A DNA stretch of 64,000 nucleotides, from NCBI RefSeq assembly GCF_014839805.1, contig NC_051140.1, forward strand, positions 12,793,826 through 12,857,825, read 5' to 3'. A model generated the notes under the pieces. It was not told the DNA's origin and made no database searches. It was given only the letters and a program-made list of their open reading frames with translations. Origin of the DNA: Manduca sexta. Lineage: Eukaryota; Arthropoda; Insecta; Lepidoptera; Sphingidae. Positions 25,115 through 36,876 of this stretch are shown here, in pieces. The stretch's first letter is position 1, and each line of letters starts with the position of its first letter. The translations under genes and the position numbers were made by a program.

Positions 25115-25288
25115 CATAAGGGGAAGGGCAAGTCCCCCAAAACTCGCCGAAAATCGCTCACTGCTCAAACGATATTAACTTCATCTGAACGCAGCAGCGT
25201 AGAAACATTGGAAGACATCGCAAACGAGCGCGCCTACTGCACTTCTGCACGACATCAGAGAAATGACTTTGATCAAATACATGTCTAA
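25115..25288 (+). CDS. sif: Possible stop-readthrough extension of Sif (57 codons)
   Basis: Directly after TAG 25112-25114, and in the same frame, 57 sense codons run to TAA at 25286-25288. They encode HKGKGKSPKTRRKSLTAQTI and then SSERSSVETLEDIANERAYC, ending DQIHV. The composition stays as GC-rich and as Ser/Lys-rich as the exon before it, and turns abruptly AT-rich after the TAA. The base after the stop is C, a context that favours leakiness in insects. Readthrough, a recent nonsense change (TCG to TAG needs one base) and an assembly error are all compatible. Confidence 0.6.
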   Translation, partial: HKGKGKSPKTRRKSLTAQTILTSSERSSVETLEDIANERAYCTSARHQRNDFDQIHV

Positions 25289-25690
25289 ATGATAATGACA
25301 AAAATAACAACAAATATTAACAGCAATATAGTTTCTTTTCAGAGTTACTATACTTTACAATTACACCAATAACATTCCGTTAGGAAATATTCAAATATTA
25401 TACGAAGGAATTGACAACCACTTTACTGGAAACAACATGTTGTATGTACGCTAAATGTACGTAAATCTAGATTTCTACATTCTTACGACGTTTAGTGGAT
25501 TAAGTCTATAAAATCTTTAATTGTTTTTTTCTAATTTATTTTTGCAAACACAAATAATTGTTATATTATTCTGTATATCAAAATATAATACCTCCTATTT
25601 AATACTTGTTGTTCAAAAGATACGTATACGTGAATTCAAAATGACTTTTAAAATGTAAACAATAAAATCCAGTATTAAATGTGTAACTCA
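25289..25690 (+). other. sif: sif 3' UTR, long form
   Basis: AT-rich, non-coding. A canonical poly(A) signal AATAAA lies at 25661-25666. The true end is not visible; transcripts may run further. Confidence 0.5.
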
Positions 25691-26549
25691 GTCAAATATT
25701 TGACATTTATGATTAATCCAACAATTTTAATGTAGTAGTGTGGTAAGTAGTGAAAATAATTACAAGCAACCTACGTAGCTAACCATAATTAATCAAATTT
25801 TAATTCTAGTAAAATGAAGTGCTAAGTGTTACATAATAATGGCTGTGGTATCGTACTGATGTTAATCTTTTAATCACTTTTGTCGTAGTCCTCTTGTTAT
25901 AATTAAATTCATTTCGACTGGTTATTATACGTCACCATAGGTTATAACACCCTAATTATTATCATTCCTATTATCTAGAAGGCCATGGATTTGTACCATT
26001 AATTAAGTCTTCCATTTCGATGTACCAATAAGTAATTATATTTATTTGTTGTTTAAACATATTTCTTCAGTACCTGGTATATTAAGTTCATTTAAGACGT
26101 TAATGTATTTGAAGTTAATAATAACTTTCTTAAACCATTATTCTGAGAATAATTTAATCGTAAAGCTATTTCCCTAATTATATTATCTTCGCTCAACGTA
26201 AACGTATGCAAATAAGCGTATTAAAACATACTCGTGTAGTTGATAATACCAGCACTGAAATTATACAATATTATTCTTTCGTGTCTTCACGTAACCTTAA
26301 ATACGCTGTGTTGCTGTGTATTATAATCTGTAGCGGTTTGTTATAGCAGAGTTAAGAGCAATCCGCTTGGAAATGATCATTGTAAGGACTAAGGCCTGAC
26401 GCGCACTGGCAGGGGGCAAAACAAGGAATCCTTCGGCATCACACACTAATTCCCATTTAACAAAACCCTTAAATATGTCAATGTACATCGAAGCATTTTG
26501 TTGTAATAACGACAATTATAATCAAAATTTCGACTATAATGTCATAATT

Positions 26550-26712
26550 GAAATAAATTTTCAGACGACCAACACCTCAGTCCCCTTTGACCATGAGAGC
26601 TGCAAAGCCTTCGAAAGGTCGGGAGAAAATTGTAATAAAAAAAACCGCGGTTAACTCTGAAAAATAGTTTCATTTCAATGTTTAACTTTCACCCAAATAT
26701 AAGAAATCAGTA
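26550..26712 (+). mobile_element. Short Penelope-like element copy (terminal region only)
   Basis: Shares AACACCTCAGTCCCC, GAGCTGCAAAG, TTCGAAA, GTCGGGAGAAAA and ATATAAGAAATCA in order with the element at 34230-35002. It is flanked by TATAATGTCATAATT (26535-26549) and TATAATGACATAATT (26713-26727), a 15-bp duplication with one mismatch. Its 5' end (GAAATAAATTTTCAGA) is an inverted copy of its own 3' part. Confidence 0.75.
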
Positions 26713-27450
26713 TATAATGACATAATTTAAGATATATTACTAATATCGTCTGCCAAACTTACCCATCAGTGGGCGCCGGACCTAAGCATATCTACATATT
26801 CGTGTCAGTGTTCCATTAAAGTTTAATAGGTCTTGAACAAGTTTCTCTAAAGTATAAACAATGTACGTAGCGCAAATGAATATTGGAATAGTAACAGTGG
26901 TTAGAGGACGTAGCTAATTAACTATTTCAATTTTACGATTATCTCAATCTATATGCACTATACACAATTACCATAATAGGTAAAATATGCTATATTATAG
27001 AAATCTAGGCACGTAATTTTACTGTAAACATGATAATCATGTAGATGTTAAAAAAAGTAGACATCTTTCCACATTTAAGTAGTTTTTTTCCCTACAAGCT
27101 AATCATATCCCTTGTTCGCTCTATATTCTTCAATATAAATTATAATTAGTTAGGTAATAACTAAGGTAAAACTGTCTCGCTGCTATTACCCACCATAGCC
27201 CCCTAAATTAGCGTTTTTATGATTATATCCTATACTGCTGAAACTATGAATTATAATAAGACCTAAATTAGCAACATTGTGCGGTGTTTCATCCAACCGC
27301 TTGTTCATCGCTTTCAATTTTAGTATTTTTAAATATTGTCAATGAGTTTTAAATACTGGTTACCTGCTCATATAAACTTAGTGCACAAAATAAGAATGAA
27401 CTTCTAATATTTCATTTACATACTTAAAATTATCATAAATGTATACCTTC

Positions 27451-27710
27451 TGACTGTCTCGGTGGCGTATTTGTATTACGTACGATGTACGAGTACAACT
27501 ACTGCGCTGAGGTTCTGGATTCGTGTCCCGGGTCGGACCAAAGACATTGTAATTGCGTGTTCCATAAAAAAAAAGTACTCATTCGCCGCTAGGAGTCAGG
27601 AAGGTGACGATTTGATATCCCTGTGACTATATCATTGGTCCTGTACCTGATCTCTCTTCGGTTATTTAGGATTACCATGTCTACTATGAGAGTGAAGGAA
27701 CAGAGAGTGA
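27451..27710 (+). repeat. tRNA-derived SINE of lepidopteran type
   Basis: Starts TGACTGTCTCGGTGGCGTAT, followed by an ACTACTGCGCTGAGG segment and a box B-like GGTTCTGGATTCGTGTCCCG. This head resembles butterfly SINE consensus sequences (from memory). The tail is poorly defined. Confidence 0.7.
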
Positions 27711-28089
27711 ACATATATTTGGAATTAAACATATTATTTACAGTCAATTATTTATTTACATATAATATATTTTGTAAAACTGTATAATTTATGATAATAG
27801 TCAACGCCGTATGTATTTCAAAAAGCTCTCGTATCTTGAATGTTCGATGATAATGTTGACCGGCGTACTCGATCGTCCACACTCGCGGTTTGGTGTCGCG
27901 TCACGCGGCGAGTGCGCGCCGCCCGGCTCGCGCGCTTTCTACCGGAGCGGAGAACTCACCACAACATTCATCAAACATTCAACTCTTTGACCGTGATTCT
28001 GGAGATCGGTACAATTGTCATTCCAAATTTTCGTGAACGAGCGCTTTCCACGAGATGTGATAAAGAGTTCGGTGTTTGGTGTGTTGTAG

Positions 28090-28286
28090 GATCGCCCGTG
28101 TGGAAACCGCGCGACATGTTGACCGAGGCGGGCGGCGCAGGGGTCGGCGGGGGCGGCGGCGCTGGCGGCGCGGGCGGCAGCGGCGGTGGCGCGCCCACCA
28201 CGCTGCCGCGCTCGCAGCGCCCGGCGCCGCGCGCGCACCATCTGTCGGCGAGCCGCAAGTCGCTGGCCCCAGACCACCGCCACTAG
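28090..28286 (+). CDS. sif: Alternative last exon of sif (Gly-rich C-terminus)
   Basis: The acceptor GTGTGTTGTAG at 28079-28089 opens a GC-rich frame that needs one preceding base. Joined to the donor at 23642 it reads DTAGSPVWKPRDMLTEAG, then a Gly/Ala run (about residues 15-40), APTTLPRSQRPAPRAHHLSA, and TAG at 28284-28286. The total from 876 is 2,481 nt, exactly 827 codons. SPVWKPRDML looks like a conserved Sif C-terminal motif, from memory. This form would lack the Ser/Pro tail. The splice choice is inferred from phase only. Confidence 0.65.
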
Positions 28287-28725
28287 CCTCACCGCGTACC
28301 GATGCTTCCGCGTTTTGCCACTCCACTCTGACGCGACGTGATTCTTGTCGGCGGCTCGCGTTACCTTCGATCGCTCCTATTCATATTCTCCCTATTCCAT
28401 ACTTCTCCGCTCACGACCGAATGTGAACCATCTGACGCCTCGCCGATGCCCTTACACACGTTAACAAGGTCTGCTGACCTATTTCTGCCGTCTTTGGGTT
28501 CAAATTCCTTTCGCTTTAGTGAATTGATCAGAAATTAAATAAAATATCCATACATACCGAATATCCATTTGATACGACACTACACACCGGCCGTGCGCTG
28601 GTCGAATATTGTAATTTTAGTCTTACTATGCAATTAGACACCTACCGACAGTTTCGTCGCAACTGTGAGAAAGTATTCGTATGTACCTATGTAAAATTGG
28701 TATTCTGCACATTATTAAATAAATA
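28287..28725 (+). other. sif: Probable 3' UTR of the alternative sif form
   Basis: Non-coding after the TAG. AATAAA lies at 28538-28543 and again at 28718-28723. Composition falls from GC-rich to AT-rich across the segment. Confidence 0.4.
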
Positions 28726-31700
28726 GATTAATCTAATTTACAATATTATAACATAGCCTGAAGATATCAATGCTGATTAAATTATAATTTAAAACTTACA
28801 AATACATGTGTAGTACAATATTAAATTTTTACGTTAAGTTTAGAAATATGTAAGGGTTTCCCTGAGATTATACACATTAGCTCAAATGTTCATTAAATTA
28901 TATCCGGTAGATTCTGTTTTTTTTTTGTCTGCGCTCAAATATATTTATGTATTAGATCAATACCCAAAACGAAAAGACTGCGTTCATGTTTTGAGTGAAG
29001 TATCTAAATAATAGTTTAGCCATATTATTTTATTCAGATAATATTTTTTTGTTTCTTATAAGCTTACTTGTTAGGAGCTCCACTTAATATTTATATGCAT
29101 GTGATGTTATCATGCTATTGGAAATTTATTGAATCATCAAAGTTGTTTCTTGCAATCTTTACTGTTTACGAGTTACGACATATTCCCACATAACCAAATG
29201 AAATGTTTCATTTACAATTATCCACGATGCGGTGTTGTACTTTTATATGTATGTACCTTAAAGTCAAATCACAATATTAATATAATAATACCTCTGTCAA
29301 AATGATAATTAAATAGTATTGTATAATGTTATTAGGAATTAAGTTTATTTTTAATGGACGACCTACGCAAAACTTCATTACAATGATAGGTCTGTTTTAT
29401 AGTGACAAAATAAATGACAATATCAATGAGAAGAAGAGAACACCGTTAAAGTTAGTCTTTCCTGATTTCAACGGCAGTTTATAGTAATGCCAGCATTGAT
29501 TCCTGATCTTATCCTCTTGCATGTATACCGATCAATGTTGCCATACTTCCTTTAGACCTTCCAATCTGCGAAACATTCCTAATGAGCGGTGTTTCGCGAT
29601 TAGGTTAGTGTACTTCCTGCTCTTTCCGAGATGATCACTGTAGAGTTCCTTCTCAGTGGATATTGTTTTTGATTAGTTGAGAAAAAAAATCCTCGCTAAA
29701 CAAACCTGTGTGCCAAATTAGGTACTCTCTATTCTTAATTGTGATTAATACAAATCTTCATCGCATATTACTGATATACTGATAATATATGTGGTGAGCG
29801 TAGTTAGCTATAATGTACTTGCGTTTCATTTAGTCACATTGGCAATGCAATCAATATTCACTACCCTAGAGTTCAAACTGCACTCACCCAATGGGAAAGT
29901 ACATTAAGTAGTTTTGATAATAATTTCTCTTCGTCATCAAATTCGAAAGTTCTATCATAGGCTAGGTGAATGATATAACATATATCTTACACGTTTAAGT
30001 TATTATTATTTAATAAAAAATATAAATATTGTAAACATATTGTTGTTTCGTTGATATATTGTAAATGTGTTTAGAATCACGGGAAACAATAACTGAACGA
30101 TCGCGAAGTTAAATTGATCGATAAGGAGCGTCTGCTATGTGATAGTGTTGGCAGTTATTTCCGCAACTCTCTGGCTGGTTTCTTTTGCATTCACAATCAT
30201 TCCATGAAAAATATGCATTCATCGATTAATATTACACGTACTACAAATATTGTTTGTACTCGAATTCGTTCTTAGTTATCCGATTACTGCAAATAACGTG
30301 TACGTTGTACTGTGACTAATTTATAATGCGCATTTGTTATTTTTAATTGCATTTACGATTTTTGGTAGATTCGCAAAGTATTTCTCATAGCGGGACATAT
30401 CACCAAACAACAAAGGACTGGCCTCGTTCGAGTTAAACGCTTTCTCGTGAGCTGTAAACGACATCTGGGATTAAAATTACGTTAACGACTTCGAATATTT
30501 ATACTTATGTATTTATAGGATTAGACTACTTATATTGTAATTTTTTATTGTGACTACACAAGATATTATGTTTCGAACTTCACGTATAATTTAAATGTTG
30601 ATTTAGCGATTTATTGAAATAAAACCTGTTTATTAATATACATATGTTAAAATATTCGAATTTAATAATTATGGACTTATACAATCAATTTATAGATATT
30701 ATTATACTAAGAAAATATAATTAATAAAATGAATAAACAAATATGAATGAATAATGAAATGAAGGATGAACTCATTAATTACGATTGTATTTCATACTTC
30801 AATGACATTCGAAAATAATGTAGGGAAATGAATGAATATTTAGAAAGACTTATTGAAGTAAAATACGAAGATAACTAATGTTATTATAAGTATTGAACCT
30901 TTTATGACTTACGTTATATCATTTGATACTTATATTGATTTTAATCACATGTTTGTGTCCGTTGTTTTGTTGAAGTCTCTTTCTGTATAACTACACTATT
31001 CGCGTCGTTGACAAACTACTATGTAGTATTCCTGTTGATTTTTAAATACCAAAACACTTGCATGCAATGTGCTCCATTGTTGAATGATAATTAATTTTTA
31101 CAAGTAAATTTATTTCCAGCAGTCGTCAATCGTATTCAACTAATCCTCTGTTACAAATTTATGGTATAAACTTTATGATTATAAAAGCTGTTACTTTATT
31201 TTTTGTTGTCTGTGAATTCAGTTTTTCGTGTGAAACGTAAATTTAACATGCCTAAATTGAAGTGCCTTCACGCGTTTTTAATCACTCATTCATGTTTGTA
31301 TGAATTATGCAAAATTGTTGCAGGTAGTTTGTCAATGCCAATAGAGCAGATTGTTAAATTCTGCTGTCGTATATATAATCCCACACGATTTATTATTTAA
31401 TAATGGTTATATTGTATTTTGTTAGTGTATGAGTATTATGTTAAATTTGTCACATATGGAAATTACTTTTTATTGCTTATGAATAAAAATAAAAATATAA
31501 CTATCGACTTTTGTCTGTTTTGTCATTTTCCATTTTAAATCCCTTACACCTTATTATTATACGGTCGGTATTTAACCAAAGTTTAGACATCCAAGAGCTG
31601 ATCGATTTAATGATGAATGATAAATATCCAGAAATATTTATGTAAAGTTTTTACTTTATATGTAAGAATATAAACATTATTATGAAATATTTAGAACAAA

Positions 31701-34229
31701 CAATTAAGCAGTAGAAATATATAAATGGAATAAACGGAGATTGATTACGCAAACAGTACAATGCTTTGATATAATTTTAATGAGACGCTATTAGTCTGAC
31801 AGTAAATGAAGATTTTAAAAGGATTACAAACTTTAGATATTAACTACCTGCCTTTTAATTTCTATACAAAAAGTTTATTCTTCCCTATAATTTATAGAGA
31901 GGAAGAGTTTTGTGGCGTGTTCTGCCAGCAGTACCGGCACTGGACAACCTTTCTGTTGTACATTAGAATTATAAATTTGACGTTTGTTGAGATGAATGAA
32001 TGAAGAAGAAGCGGCGATAGTCTACTAATTGGGTGTGGAACAGACTGCTAAGATGAATGTCCGCAATTTCAAATCCCAAGGACACACACTTCTGACTTTT
32101 CTAAAATTATGCGTGTATTCTTTGTGAATTACCGCGTGCTTTAACGGTTAAGGAAAACACTGTGAAAAAACCTGCATATCTGAGAAGTTCTCTATAATAA
32201 TATTAAGGGTGTGTAAATCCACCAATCCGCACTAGGCCATCAAGGCCATCAAGGCTTTCAGCAGTAGAGGAAGCCTGTGCCCAGCAGTGGGACAATATAT
32301 AATACAAGGTTGACATTATATATACATTGAAATGAATAATAGTTATAATAACAGGCTATCTAAGAAAAACAAAGAATATTGTAATCAGTACAATGTATTT
32401 ATTAAATCGTACATCGACGTTCATAAATGAAACATTTCAGTGTTTTGGATTCAAAATCTTACAATTTGCTAATAAAACAGTTTTTCTAAATTGATATGAG
32501 TGAAACATTAAAATATAATTAAGTATTTACAGGGCTAATAGGTATTTATAACTAGTAGGTACATAATAACTTTCATTTAATTTTTTTTGTTCAGTATTTT
32601 ACCGTCTCAACAATTTTACATAATACTTATGCATCTAAATTTTGTTGGCCTAATAGTTTTCAACAAATTCAATTTCCAAACTTAAAATATTCAGATAATT
32701 TAAAACAATTCACTCATACCTCATAAAAATAATTACCTCAACGTATATATTATCATTACGATATTATCTCATCCCGTATATATCTAAAGTCTACAATTTC
32801 CTCTTTTTTTTTCAAAAAAGGCTTATATTTATTTTTATTTAGATAGGTTTGAGCTAATTATACGAAACACAACAGCATACTAGTCAAATAAATAATTCAT
32901 AAAAATGTTATAAATCTAATGGAAGTGCTAATAATATTTTGTCGTGTTATGATTACATCTACAGGGATTAAAAATCAGTTATTATTTCAAATAGAATTAA
33001 AAAATGAATCGCTGAATCTAATTTGCACACAATTTCAAGGGACTTTGCCAATCTAAACAATTATTGTTAATCACAAAACTATAGGCAAACCTCAAACTAA
33101 TAGGACCTTCAAAATTTAATTATAACACACGCAATTAAACAAATGGTAGACAAAATTATGAAATAGTCAATTCGGGAAGCTCTATTTGTGAACACCTATA
33201 ATTTTAATATAATGCTTTTCACATTTCTCTACAGTAAAAATTATATTCCTTCCTAATACTATAATAACAGGACTATCTAGATAGATGTATATTGTATATA
33301 CATAGTTACGTGGCACAGGCTACATTTGTAATTTATTATTATCATAATAAGGTATTGCACGTAACGCAAACGATAATTCTTGTGTTTAATCCACATTCAT
33401 AGTTTTGTTACTTTTCTTTAAATGCGTTACTGAATGTTTAATCGCCCAATGAACGAAAGGTTATCAAACCAAAAGTAAGTCAACAAAAAACAATTAATCC
33501 GTATGAACTGTTTATATAGTAAACAGGATAAATGAATAACACTTAAGTAATGTTAAATGTTGTTTTGTAATTTGATATACAAACACACACCGTAATTAAT
33601 TATTTTAATATTCATTGTGTAGGTACGTAATTACATGTAGACATAATTACTATTAAAACTTTCATTATGATCATTACAATACCTATTTAATGAAATATCG
33701 GCTCAAAAGAATTTTCATTACACTATTATAATATTATGGTGTCTCATCAAATTATGCTAGAATAAAATTCTTCCATCCTAATTTCATATATTAAATACGT
33801 AAGGCACTCCATTAATTTTTTGCTGTTTTTGTCGAAAGAGATCGAAAATACTGACACACAAGTTAATTCTCTATTATAATGAAGACCACTGGAAGTAACT
33901 GTTGTCGACGCACCCTATGTTATATTATTTTCTGTTGTAATCTCTAAATAATATTTATACCACTTGTCGATCAAAGTGTGATAATAACAATTGTCACGAG
34001 AGTTTGGAATTATAACAATCGGTTAAATATTTACGGGTTTAAAAGTATTATTAAAAATTCGATTCGTTGTGAATTTTATTTCATCTAAATACTCTTGGGT
34101 GTCTTTTATTTTTTGGATCCTGTATCTGTTGTCGTTTATTTGATTACACTCAATATTGAAGACATCAAATACCGACAATATAAAATGAATACCAATTTTG
34201 AATATAGCTCAGACAGAATTTGTTATATT
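28726..34229. other. Intergenic stretch, gene-poor
   Basis: AT-rich with no supported gene. A SINE lies at 32005-32315. A more balanced stretch at 29430-29660 has no coding signal and is unexplained. Confidence 0.6.
32005..32315 (+). repeat. tRNA-derived SINE (lepidopteran)
   Basis: Box A-like GATAGTCTACTAATTGGGTG (about 32016-32035) and box B-like TTTCAAATCCCAAGG (about 32067-32081). The body has TTAACGGTTAAGGAAAACA, CTGCATATCTGAGAAGTTCT, CCAATCCGCACTAGGCCA and CCCAGCAGTGGGACAATATA. These blocks match a very common moth/butterfly SINE as I remember it. Confidence 0.85.
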
Positions 34230-35002
34230 GAAATTAAACTAATTTTCGGATTCTATCGCGGTGTTAGTATTTTATTTTCTCCCGACGTCCCGACGACGAC
34301 GACGTGCTTCCATAAAAACTTATTTTAAGCCGCCTAAGAAGATTAGTCAATTTTTACCACCTGTCAAGTGTCACATACCTCTACAAGAACCGGGAGTATA
34401 CAAAATAGATTGCAACTGTGGCCTCTCTTATATCGGGCAAACAAAAATAAATATAGGGACCCGCGTAAAAGAACATATAGCTGACGTGAAACACCGACGC
34501 TCGACGAAGTCTGCAGTCGCTGAACACTCTGAGGGAGGCGCCAATCATTATCTGCGACTAGACAAGCCACAAATCCTCGCCAAAGAACACCGATTCCTGC
34601 CTAGGATGATTCGCGAGGCTATTGAAATAAAAAACATCCTAATTTCAATAGGGAAGATGGTTGGAAGCTTGCACAAGCCTGGGATCCAGTTCTACATTTA
34701 ATTAAATCGGAACCCAAAAGACCGGCTGCCAGACTTCAAGACACTGTGAGCTCATTCTGCGTAGATCGGACCATCAACAGCTAAAATTTAAAAAAATTAA
34801 AAAAGTTGTATAATTGTAAAATGTAGGTAGATATTGTAACTTTGACTTTACGGATGAACAACACCTCAGTCCCCCCCGTGACCATGAAGGCTGCAAAGTC
34901 TTCGAAACGTCGGGAGAAAAAAAAATACTAACACCGCGATAGAATCCGAAAATTAGTTTAATTTCAATGTCTAACATTCGTGTAAACATAAGAAATCATT
35001 AT
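34230..35002 (+). mobile_element. Penelope-like retroelement, 5'-truncated, with inverted terminal arm
   Basis: A perfect 15-bp direct repeat, AGAATTTGTTATATT, flanks the insertion (34215-34229 and 35003-35017). The left end (34230-34287) is the reverse complement of 34908-34965 with few differences, so the element carries an inverted copy of its own terminal region, a known feature of Penelope-like insertions. Between the arms lie the endonuclease end of the ORF and the 3' region. The reverse transcriptase part is gone, so this copy cannot move by itself. Confidence 0.87.
34261..34701 (+). pseudogene. Penelope-like GIY-YIG endonuclease, C-terminal part
   Basis: The open frame has about 146 codons; roughly the first nine come from the inverted arm. 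From residue 45 it reads GVYKIDCNCGLSYIGQTKIN, the GIY...YIG core with an extra CxC, then TRVKEHIADVKHRRSTKSAV and AEHS, the R and His positions typical of Penelope endonucleases. The ORF ends IQFYI. The N-terminal reverse transcriptase is missing. The frame is undamaged, suggesting a fairly recent insertion. Confidence 0.82.
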
Positions 35003-35017
35003 AGAATTTGTTATATT

Positions 35018-36444
35018 TTAATGCGGCAAGTAAGTGACTGTTAAAGATTTCATTATATGAAGCATCTCATAAAAAAGAATCCTTACAAATATATTTGTTC
35101 CTATTCAACAATTTTATAATCCAGATCTTAATCGTACTCCATAATATATAATTATAATTTCGCGCGCCTGGAACCTTAATTCATGGAAGTTAAATGTTTT
35201 CTTAAAAACGCAAAAGATAACTACGTGATATTATTTAAAACAATACCTATCACAGGATATCATAATAGTAAACGAAATAAATTGTTACTTACTCATGTAT
35301 AACATTGTTTCTAGCATAAAGTATGTTTTTATCTTGAAACATTTATCAAATACGAGTATATGAGAGAGTAACAATGAATCTAATATTATTTTACTAACTC
35401 AACTTAGATTAAAACATTTGTATGAGATCATCGACATAGAGAAGCAAGAAGTAAAGTTCTCTTTCCACCGCTGATGCTCCTAGATGACTTGAAGTAGTGA
35501 TTTTAACAGAAATTAAAACCACAGCAAACAATTTCCGTTATGGTTGTTGGACCCTATGTATTCAATTAAAAAGCCATTTTATTATAAGTAATCTCTTTAA
35601 AAATGTTATCAAATTTAACTACCTAATTATACCTACATACATGACTTGTTTCATTACTTTCTGAAAAATTTTGAATGTTTATATTAGTTCACGCGGCGTC
35701 CGAAGCCCCTTCGAATTATGAAATATTCTTAAGATTTTGAAATGGGATAACTAAGTAAGAATAATTTGAATTGAAATCGTTAGGGTTGGGTTAGCTAAGA
35801 AATAGATTTTATTGTATTGAATAATCAGTATAGGGATACGATATTTCAGAAGGGTTTCAAGGAAAGTTGTTAGATCAGTGATAAAATGATAAGCTACGTA
35901 ATAATTGTATTGATTAAGGATTTTAGAACATTCATAAATTTCATTGAGCTTATTGCACATCGATCGTGCACGTGACAAGATCGTGTATATTTGTCTAAAC
36001 GTTGGTCCCTATAATTGCTATTGTAACTTTGTCACACATACATAGCGATGTAGAATGGGGCCAATGACGCCGCGCGGTAAGCGGCCGGGCTCTCCGAATA
36101 AAGGCACATTGAGTCATGATTCTTTTTGTTATCCTATACATACCGTACCTAGCACTTCCACATTCCCTTATCAACATTGTTTCTTTTTATATCGACATAA
36201 ATCTAATTAAAAGGAATATTTAAATAATATTCTACTTTATGTAATATGAATAATATGTCACACCACTATTTATCCAATCTGTTCATTTTTCATACACTTT
36301 ATTAATTTCGACTTCACGTCCTACCGCCCTAAGACACCCAACTTTTCTTCGCTACTCATTTTGGCAACATGGTGGTGGAACTAAAATTGTCTAATTAGCT
36401 AAAAGGCGAAATTGCCTAAAATTAGTGCTAGAACGAAGATAATT
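35018..36444. other. Intergenic stretch between convergent genes
   Basis: No coding signal. Near the right end, TTTATT at 36298-36303 is a minus-strand AATAAA that could end the Tyr-rich gene's transcript. Confidence 0.5.
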
Positions 36445-36876
36445 TCAATAATTTTCTTCGCATTTTATTTCCCTCGAAGCGGTTTGTGAGGACCATTGAA
36501 ATTCAGTTGGAGGCTCCCATTCCGCGAATGACTCATATAAAAAAGTGTCGCCGCCGCCTTCCCCGAGTGCCACTTCAGCGCGACTAAAGGCTTCGGCGAA
36601 TTTCCCTATCTCTGTGGAACCGAAGGCTTGTTGGAACGCTGGCAGCGGCACCACGGGCGGCCGCTTCTCCTCGGGCGCGGGGCGTCGCGGCTCCCGCGCG
36701 TACGGCTCGCGAGCGGCGCGCGGACCCTCCTCCTGCGACAACGGCGCCGGGAACTCGCTCGAGCTGCCATGTCGCGATACACTATCACCATTAAATGGAG
36801 AATCTTCATAAACTGAATATGGCGTTGACCTTCCATCTTGATGGCAAATTTGATTTTGAACTTGTGGGAGCATAGC
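36445..36876 (-). CDS. Tyr-rich gene, exon 5 (last)
   Basis: Minus-strand acceptor TTTTTAATTTCAG; 144 codons including TAA. It encodes AMLPQVQNQICHQDGRSTPY, a Ser-rich patch, an Arg/Glu/Pro-rich middle and the conserved-looking end described for the gene. Plus-strand frames here are shadows. Confidence 0.75.
   Translation of the reverse strand, partial: AMLPQVQNQICHQDGRSTPYSVYEDSPFNGDSVSRHGSSSEFPAPLSQEEGPRAAREPYAREPRRPAPEEKRPPVVPLPAFQQAFGSTEIGKFAEAFSRAEVALGEGGGDTFLYESFAEWEPPTEFQWSSQTASREIKCEENY

Larger units (their letters stand above)
25691..28089 (+). other. sif: Intron of the alternative sif form, with repeats
   Basis: AT-rich. Contains a short Penelope-like copy (26550-26712) and a SINE (27451-27710). 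A GC-rich block at about 27855-27955, just before the alternative exon, is unexplained. Confidence 0.5.

Noticed and set aside
27939..28326. Minus-strand Ala/Arg-rich frames over the Gly-rich exon
   Set aside because: Reverse shadows of the GC-rich alternative sif exon.
34364..34570. Minus-strand frame inside the Penelope ORF
   Set aside because: Antisense shadow of the GIY-YIG coding frame.
36545..36811. Plus-strand 88-codon frame
   Set aside because: Shadow of the last exon of the Tyr-rich gene, which has an acceptor and phase support on the minus strand.
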